Shown: positions 59,235 to 64,000 of the stretch, one piece after another
Layout: every line of letters starts with the position of its first letter
Numbering within the stretch: position 1 is the stretch's first letter
Assembly (NCBI GenBank): GCA_045543095.1
Contig: JAZQMC010000028.1
Coordinates: forward strand, 9,693 to 73,692
From: Fimenecus sp045543095
GTDB lineage: Bacteria > Bacillota > Clostridia > Oscillospirales > Acutalibacteraceae
Reading direction: 5' to 3'
Length of the DNA stretch: 64,000 bases
The notes under the pieces: generated by a model
Told to the model about the DNA's origin: nothing
Database searches by the model: none
What the model saw: the letters and a program-made list of their open reading frames with translations, nothing else
Program-made: the position numbers and the translations under genes

Positions 59235-59681
59235 ATGAACATCAGCAACATAATCGCATCTATGATTTCTGATATGCTTGAAACTGAGGGCTATACAGAA
59301 ATTCAGCGAAACGAGTTAGCACAAAAAATCGGTTGTGTGCCAAGTCAGATAAATTATGTTATTTCGTCACGCTTTACGCCCGAGCACGGCTATATTGTAG
59401 AAAGCCGTCGCGGTGGAGGAGGCTATATCAGAATTACCCGTGCCACTTATGACCCACAGTCCCTTAAAATGCATCTCATAAATTCTGTGGGTAACCGTCT
59501 TGACGACAACACCGCACGTGCACATATAAAAAATCTTTATGAGCGTGAAATTGTGGACGAAAAAACGGCAAAAATATTGTTATCGGCAATTACCGGTAAC
59601 GCTTATCGTGAAATCCCACGGGAATACGGCGATATTCTTCGTGCATCAATTTTCAAACAAATGATACTTAATATATTGTAA
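59235..59681 (+). CDS. ctsR: Heat-shock repressor CtsR
   Basis: Winged-helix repressor of clp genes, inactivated by heat and McsB. 148 residues. Seen: NISNIIASMISDMLETEG, the helix-turn-helix IGCVPSQINYVISSRFTPEHG (split here: IGCVPSQINY and SSRFTPEHGY), the Gly-rich wing ESRRGGGGYIRI that senses temperature, and a C-terminal dimerisation domain. ATG at 59235 lies 8 bases after AAGGAG. Two CtsR boxes at the promoter show autoregulation. Confidence 0.97.
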   Translation: MNISNIIASMISDMLETEGYTEIQRNELAQKIGCVPSQINYVISSRFTPEHGYIVESRRGGGGYIRITRATYDPQSLKMHLINSVGNRLDDNTARAHIKNLYEREIVDEKTAKILLSAITGNAYREIPREYGDILRASIFKQMILNIL

Positions 59682-59694
59682 GGAGGAGTTTATT

Positions 59695-60204
59695 ATGTTA
59701 TGTCAGAACTGCGGCAAATACGATGCTACAACCCATGTTAAAAGAATTATAAACGGCGAGGCGGCAGAGGCTCACCTTTGCACCGATTGTGCCCGTGCAC
59801 TGGGGTATACCGATGTTTTCGGAGGCTTCGGCAATACCTTTGGTGACTTGCTTGGCTCATTCTTCGGTGAAGTTCCCAAAAGCACTCTCACAACAAGAGT
59901 GGTCCGTTGCGAAAAATGCGGAAGCACCTTTAATGATATTGTGAACAGCGGAAAAATCGGTTGTGCCGATTGCTACGTGACCTTTTATGATAAGCTTTTG
60001 CCCTCTTTACAGAGAATTCACGGTAAAACTCGTCATGAGGGTAAAGTTCCAAATATTCGTCAGGCAGAGAACACAAGCCCGCAGGACAGTTTAATTCGTC
60101 TTGAAACGGAGCTTAAAGAGGCAATCGACAGTCAGAATTTTGAAAAAGCGGCAGAACTCCGCGACAAAATCAATGTAATTAAGGAGGGTGGCAAAAATGA
60201 GTAA
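59695..60204 (+). CDS. mcsA: McsA, zinc-binding activator of the McsB kinase
   Basis: 169 residues. Two pairs of CxxC motifs: CQNCGKYDATTH and CTDCARAL in the N-terminal part, then CEKCGSTF and CADCY in the middle. The C-terminus holds a UVR motif (LIRLETELKEAIDSQNFEKA). It binds metal and activates McsB arginine kinase. GGAGG precedes the ATG. Overlaps mcsB by 8 bases. Confidence 0.96.
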   Translation: MLCQNCGKYDATTHVKRIINGEAAEAHLCTDCARALGYTDVFGGFGNTFGDLLGSFFGEVPKSTLTTRVVRCEKCGSTFNDIVNSGKIGCADCYVTFYDKLLPSLQRIHGKTRHEGKVPNIRQAENTSPQDSLIRLETELKEAIDSQNFEKAAELRDKINVIKEGGKNE

Positions 60205-61204
60205 ATGGTACATTGGTGCAGGCGAGCAGAGTGATATTGTAGTAAGCACAAGAATAAGACTTGCAAGAAATATCGCAGAATATCCGTTCCCCAACAAATT
60301 GAATACTAAAAGCCGTACCGAACTGAATATGTTGATTAAAGAGGCGGTTGAGGGCAATAATAAATTCGGGCTCGATTATAAAGAGATGAAAACTCTTGCA
60401 CGCTTTGAAGCCGCGTCTATGGCAGAGCGACATATTATAAGCCCCGAATTTGCATCAGATGCCGACGGCAGAGCACTTCTCATCTCTCCGGAAGAAGATA
60501 TAAGCATTATGCTTTGCGAAGAGGACCACATAAGAGTTCAGGTTATGAAATCAGGTTTTGCACTTGACGAGGCTTATGCTGTGGCAGATGAAATCGACAA
60601 CGCACTGGGCGAAAAATTTAACTTTGCATTTGACGAGCGTATCGGCTATCTTACCCAATGCCCTACAAATTTAGGTACGGGTATGCGTGCGTCAGTTATG
60701 CTTCACTTACCCGCACTCACTTTAAGCGGTCAAATCCACAAGCTTATAAACACCGTTTCAAAGTTAGGACTCACTTTCCGCGGTGCATATGGCGAGGGCA
60801 CAAACGCTATTGGTGATATGTATCAATTAAGCAATCAGATAACTCTCGGTATCTCCGAAGAATTCGCAATTAAGAATTTAAAGGCAATCACACTTCAGCT
60901 TTGTGCACAAGAGAGAACTGCCCGCGAAGAACTTTTAAAAGACGCAGTAACCGAAGACAGAATTTTCAGAGCTTACGGAATTCTCAAATGGGCAAGACTT
61001 CTTAATACAAAAGAACTTATGGAGAATTTGTCACTTGTCCGTCTTGGTTCGGTTTCGGGCAAAATAGGTGTCCCTCTTGAAATCGTCAACGAGCTTATGG
61101 TGGCAATGCAACCCGCAACCATCAATGCCCGTGCAGGTCAAAGATTAGAAACGCAGGAACGGGATAAAATCAGGGCAACAGAGGTAAGAGCAAGGTTGAA
61201 CTAA
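60197..61204 (+). CDS. mcsB: Protein arginine kinase McsB
   Basis: Phosphorylates arginines on CtsR and on damaged proteins, marking them for ClpCP. 335 residues, a phosphagen-kinase fold: VVSTRIRLARNIAEYPFP, CPTNLGTGMRASVMLHLP (about 155-172), and the ATP-binding RGAYGEGT. It is a little shorter than the Bacillus protein at the C-terminus. ATG at 60197 follows GGAGGG; the in-frame GTG at 60188 overlaps that site. Confidence 0.95.
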   Translation: MSKWYIGAGEQSDIVVSTRIRLARNIAEYPFPNKLNTKSRTELNMLIKEAVEGNNKFGLDYKEMKTLARFEAASMAERHIISPEFASDADGRALLISPEEDISIMLCEEDHIRVQVMKSGFALDEAYAVADEIDNALGEKFNFAFDERIGYLTQCPTNLGTGMRASVMLHLPALTLSGQIHKLINTVSKLGLTFRGAYGEGTNAIGDMYQLSNQITLGISEEFAIKNLKAITLQLCAQERTAREELLKDAVTEDRIFRAYGILKWARLLNTKELMENLSLVRLGSVSGKIGVPLEIVNELMVAMQPATINARAGQRLETQERDKIRATEVRARLN

Positions 61205-61215
61205 ATGCAAAATGT

Positions 61216-61239
61216 AGGGCGGTTTATAATCGCCCTTTT
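61216..61239 (+). terminator. Possible weak terminator between mcsB and clpC
   Basis: Stem GGGCG / CGCCC with a 9-base loop, followed by TTTT. It begins TGTAGGGCGG and may be a remnant of the TGTAGGGG repeat. Only partial termination is likely, since no separate clpC promoter is seen. Confidence 0.45.
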
Positions 61240-61261
61240 GTAATCGAATTTTATTGGTGCA

Positions 61262-61398
61262 TTGGCTCCCTCTGACGAGGGAGCTGTCAACGAAGTTGAC
61301 TGAGGGAGAGATTGTTTATAACTTGATTTCATATTATCTATCTCTCCCTCCGTCTTTTGCTTCGCAAAATCCACCTCCCTCGTCAGAGGGAGGCAAAG
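61262..61398. repeat. CTCCCTCTGACGAGGGAG-family repeat between mcsB and clpC
   Basis: A 137-bp element with inverted ends: TTGGCTCCCTCTGACGAGG against its near complement ending GAGGGAGGCAAAG. Internal GAGGGAGAGATT and ATCTCTCCCTCCG-like parts also pair, giving a long stem with an A/T-rich top. It is related to the core nested at 44380-44480. It lies inside the heat-shock operon. Confidence 0.8.
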
Positions 61399-61429
61399 CT
61401 ACTATCAGACATTGAGGTGAATAAAAATT

Positions 61430-63859
61430 ATGTACAACTTTACAGGCTTTACAGAAAAGGCAAATATGGCACTCAACAAGGCGGTTGAAGTTGCCGAGGA
61501 TTTAGGTCACACTTATATCGGCAGTGAGCATATTTTATTGGGACTTTTGGACAGTTCCGACTCGGTAGCAGGCAAAATTCTCACAGGTAAAGGCATAACT
61601 TATAAAAAGATATACGAACTTTTACGTTCACAGGTTGGTGCGGGTATGCCGACAGAATTACAACCCACCGACTTTACACCACGCAGTAAGCATATTATTG
61701 AGGGTGCACTTGTAATGAGCACATCAATGAAGCAGAGCCTTGCGGGTACAGAACATCTGCTTATTTCAATCTGTCGTGAGGGCAACGGATTTGCCTGCGA
61801 ATTACTTAATATGTCAGGGGTAAGCCCACAAAGTATGTTGAAAGAATTGGCGAACACGGTAGGCGGAAATAAAAACAATAGTGGGAAATATAAAGATAAT
61901 ATGAAGAATGATAAAAGCGTGCTTGCGAAATTTTCCCGCGATTTAACCGCCCTTGCTAAAGAGAATAAAATTGACCCGGTAATCGGCAGAGAAAACGAAA
62001 TTGCCCGCGTAATTCAGATTTTAAGCCGCCGCACAAAAAATAACCCCTGCTTAATCGGTGAGCCCGGCGTGGGCAAAACCGCGATTGCAGAGGGCTTGGC
62101 ACTTAAAATTGCAAACGGTCAGGTGCCCGAGCTATTAAGTGATAAAAGAATTGTGTCACTTGATTTGACAGGTATGGTGGCGGGCACAAAATACCGCGGT
62201 GACTTTGAAGAACGCATTAAAGGAATTATCGAAGAAGTTAAAAATTCAAATGATATTATCCTTTTCATTGACGAGGTGCATACGCTTATAGGTACAGGTA
62301 GTGCCGAGGGTGCGGTTGATGCTGCGAATATCTTAAAGCCCTCACTTGCCCGCGGTGAATTGCAGGTAATCGGTGCAACTACCATTGATGAATACCGTAA
62401 GAATATTGAAAAAGATGCAGCTCTTGAACGCCGTTTTCAGCCCGTTACCGTTGGCGAACCGAGCACGGAAGATGCCGTTGAAATTCTTAAAGGAATTCGT
62501 GATAAATATGAGGCACATCATAAGGTGAAAATTACTGATGAGGCAATTAAGAGTGCGGTTACACTTTCAACCCGATACATCGGCGACCGCTTTTTGCCCG
62601 ATAAGGCAATAGATTTGATTGACGAAGCCGCATCTAAGGTGAGATTAAAGTCATATACCGCACCACCCGAAATCAAAGAGCTTGAGGCAAAAATTCAACA
62701 GATTTCGGCAGAAAAAGAAATGGCGGTAAATCAGCAGAATTTCGAGCGTGCTGCAGCTTTGCGTGATGAAGAAAAAGAGCTTCAGCAGAAATACAACACA
62801 GAAAAGGCAAAATGGCAGTCGGCAGATACTAACCGCGATTTAGCCGTAACCGAGCAAGAAATCGCCGAAATCGTGTCAAATTGGACGGGTGTGCCCGTAA
62901 CACAGATGACCCAAGCCGAGAGCGAAAGACTGCTTAAAATGGAAGATGAGCTTCATAAACGCATTGTGGGGCAGAATACGGCAGTTTCGGCAATCGCAAG
63001 GGCAATCCGTAGGGGTAGGGCAGGACTTAAAGACCCCAAACGACCAATCGGCTCATTTATTTTCAGCGGACCTACGGGTGTTGGTAAAACCGAGGTTACA
63101 AAAGCACTCGCCGAGGCAATGTTCGGCGACGAAAACGCTATGATTAGACTCGATATGAGTGAATTTATGGAAAAGCACACCGTTTCAAAGCTTATCGGTT
63201 CACCACCCGGCTATGTTGGATTTGACGAGGGCGGTCAGCTTACTGAAAAAATCCGCAGAAAGCCATATTCCGTGGTGCTTTTTGACGAGATTGAAAAAGC
63301 ACATCCCGATGTGTTCAATATGCTTTTGCAGATTTTAGATGACGGTATTTTAACCGACTCCCAAGGTCGCAGGGTGGACTTTAAAAACTGTGTAATCATA
63401 ATGACCTCTAATGTGGGGGCAAGAATGATTACCGAAGAAAAAACATCATTCGGATTTACCGAAAACAGTAATACCGCGTCGCAAGAGAGAATTAAAGAGG
63501 CGGTTATGGGAGAACTCAAAAATACTTTCCGTCCCGAATTTTTAAACCGCGTTGACGATATTATTGTTTTCAACAGACTTACAGAAGAAGATATTAAGCA
63601 GATTGCGAAAAATCTTCTTGTAAACCTTGAAAAACGTATGGCAGACCTTGAAATACAGATGAATTTTGATGAAAGCGTCATTGATTTCGTTGCAAAAGCA
63701 GGCTTCGATAAGGTCTATGGTGCACGCCCCTTAAAGCGTACAATTCAGACCAAAATCGAAGATGTTCTCTCCGAAAAAATCCTTGAAAAGACAATAGAAA
63801 AGGGTAATTCTTATATCTGCTCAATGGAAAATGAAAATTTGAAATTTGAAAAGAATTAA
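61430..63859 (+). CDS. clpC: ATP-dependent Clp protease ATP-binding subunit ClpC
   Basis: AAA+ unfoldase of 809 residues that feeds ClpP. Clp N domain (about 1-150, HTYIGSEHILLGLL), first ATPase domain with Walker A GEPGVGKTA (about 213), the middle M domain with UVR-like coil (about 425-460, NQQNFERAAALRDEEKE) that binds adaptors such as McsB/MecA, and second ATPase domain with GPTGVGKTE (about 548) and DEIEKAHPDVF. A ClpP loop sequence (IGF-like, here TSFGFTEN) is present. Start ATG with GAGGTG upstream. Last gene of the CtsR operon. Confidence 0.97.
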   Translation: MYNFTGFTEKANMALNKAVEVAEDLGHTYIGSEHILLGLLDSSDSVAGKILTGKGITYKKIYELLRSQVGAGMPTELQPTDFTPRSKHIIEGALVMSTSMKQSLAGTEHLLISICREGNGFACELLNMSGVSPQSMLKELANTVGGNKNNSGKYKDNMKNDKSVLAKFSRDLTALAKENKIDPVIGRENEIARVIQILSRRTKNNPCLIGEPGVGKTAIAEGLALKIANGQVPELLSDKRIVSLDLTGMVAGTKYRGDFEERIKGIIEEVKNSNDIILFIDEVHTLIGTGSAEGAVDAANILKPSLARGELQVIGATTIDEYRKNIEKDAALERRFQPVTVGEPSTEDAVEILKGIRDKYEAHHKVKITDEAIKSAVTLSTRYIGDRFLPDKAIDLIDEAASKVRLKSYTAPPEIKELEAKIQQISAEKEMAVNQQNFERAAALRDEEKELQQKYNTEKAKWQSADTNRDLAVTEQEIAEIVSNWTGVPVTQMTQAESERLLKMEDELHKRIVGQNTAVSAIARAIRRGRAGLKDPKRPIGSFIFSGPTGVGKTEVTKALAEAMFGDENAMIRLDMSEFMEKHTVSKLIGSPPGYVGFDEGGQLTEKIRRKPYSVVLFDEIEKAHPDVFNMLLQILDDGILTDSQGRRVDFKNCVIIMTSNVGARMITEEKTSFGFTENSNTASQERIKEAVMGELKNTFRPEFLNRVDDIIVFNRLTEEDIKQIAKNLLVNLEKRMADLEIQMNFDESVIDFVAKAGFDKVYGARPLKRTIQTKIEDVLSEKILEKTIEKGNSYICSMENENLKFEKN

Positions 63860-64000
63860 ACAAATTGGGGTTTGTCTATCTCAATTCATAATGCATAATG
63901 CGTAATTCGTAATTAAGGGTCTGCGACGCGATTATATAATTGGGTAGTCATTCTGAGGAACGCAGTGACGAAGAATCTCTGTTGAGTTAACATTTCACTT
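63860..64000 (-). repeat. 200-bp MITE-like repeat, copy E (inverted, cut by window end)
   Basis: Starts at the base after the clpC stop with ACAAATTGGGGTTTGTC, then ATTCATAATGCATAATGCG, GGGTCTGCGACGC, and TCATTCTGAGGAACGCAG. The order is that of copies B-D read backwards, so it is inverted. The other end lies beyond the window. Confidence 0.85.

Noticed and set aside
1..64000. tRNA or rRNA genes
   Set aside because: Reading the intergenic gaps on both strands showed no T-loop consensus or rRNA segments; a tRNAscan-type search would be decisive.

Overview
The window is AT-rich chromosomal DNA from a Gram-positive, probably gut-associated member of the Clostridia (Oscillospiraceae/Ruminococcaceae-like). 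This rests on strong GGAGG-type ribosome binding sites with ATG/GTG/TTG starts, canonical sigma-A promoters, a forespore sigma factor SigG, the Clostridia gene orders mfd-pth-glmU-like and spoVB-mazG-hup-rqcP, a CtsR-McsA-McsB-ClpC heat-shock operon, and several families of short palindromic intergenic repeats. The genus is inferred, not proven. No rRNA, tRNA or CRISPR array was found.

Layout. 1-1.3 kb: the C-terminal part of a large serine recombinase, the end of a mobile element lying mostly to the left. 1.5-8.5 kb: an aldo/keto reductase with a membrane protein, a secreted unknown, then a module of two short-chain dehydrogenases and an MFS transporter. 8.5-12.3 kb: a candidate structured RNA with its own promoter and terminator, a lipoprotein, and a subtilisin-like protease with a calcium-binding FG-GAP tail. 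12.3-15.2 kb (minus): an acyltransferase-3 and an LTA-synthase-like enzyme for envelope polymers. 15.3-20.8 kb (minus): a housekeeping operon with a stand-alone GlmU acetyltransferase half, pth, mfd and a DUF554 protein. 20.9-34.2 kb (plus): a glycosyltransferase, recJ, relA/spoT, dtd, an MBL hydrolase, hemZ, a uridine-kinase-like gene, a SpoVB-like flippase, mazG, hup, rqcP and an acidic secreted protein. 34.2-40.1 kb (minus): dut, a U32 protein, zapA, ylmC, sigG and glmS. 40.2-51.6 kb: a DUF975-like membrane protein, pduL, a double-HAD fusion, an FkbM methyltransferase, a Zn-ribbon protein with a cysteine desulfidase, GH31 and GH43 glycosidases, and hflX. 51.7-55.6 kb (minus): a 47-residue Cys-rich peptide, leuD, leuC, ilvN and galM. 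56.1-58.6 kb: a DnaD-domain protein, a DnaC/DnaI-like loader and a convergent RepA_N-like initiator with four 22-bp iterons. 58.9-63.9 kb: the CtsR regulon operon.

The most unusual material is non-coding. (i) Three copies of an element made of about eight small hairpins in fixed order, separated by ATTTCAT in the left half and ATGAAAT in the right half; two copies, in opposite orientation, bracket ilvN-leuC-leuD. (ii) A roughly 200-bp MITE-like repeat with about 20-bp inverted ends in at least four copies, one of them sitting in the leader of the ctsR operon between its CtsR-box promoter and ctsR. (iii) A promoter-hairpin-terminator unit at 8.5 kb that looks like an unassigned small RNA. (iv) Iterons beside a RepA_N-like gene whose C-terminus shares a motif with the neighbouring DnaD protein.
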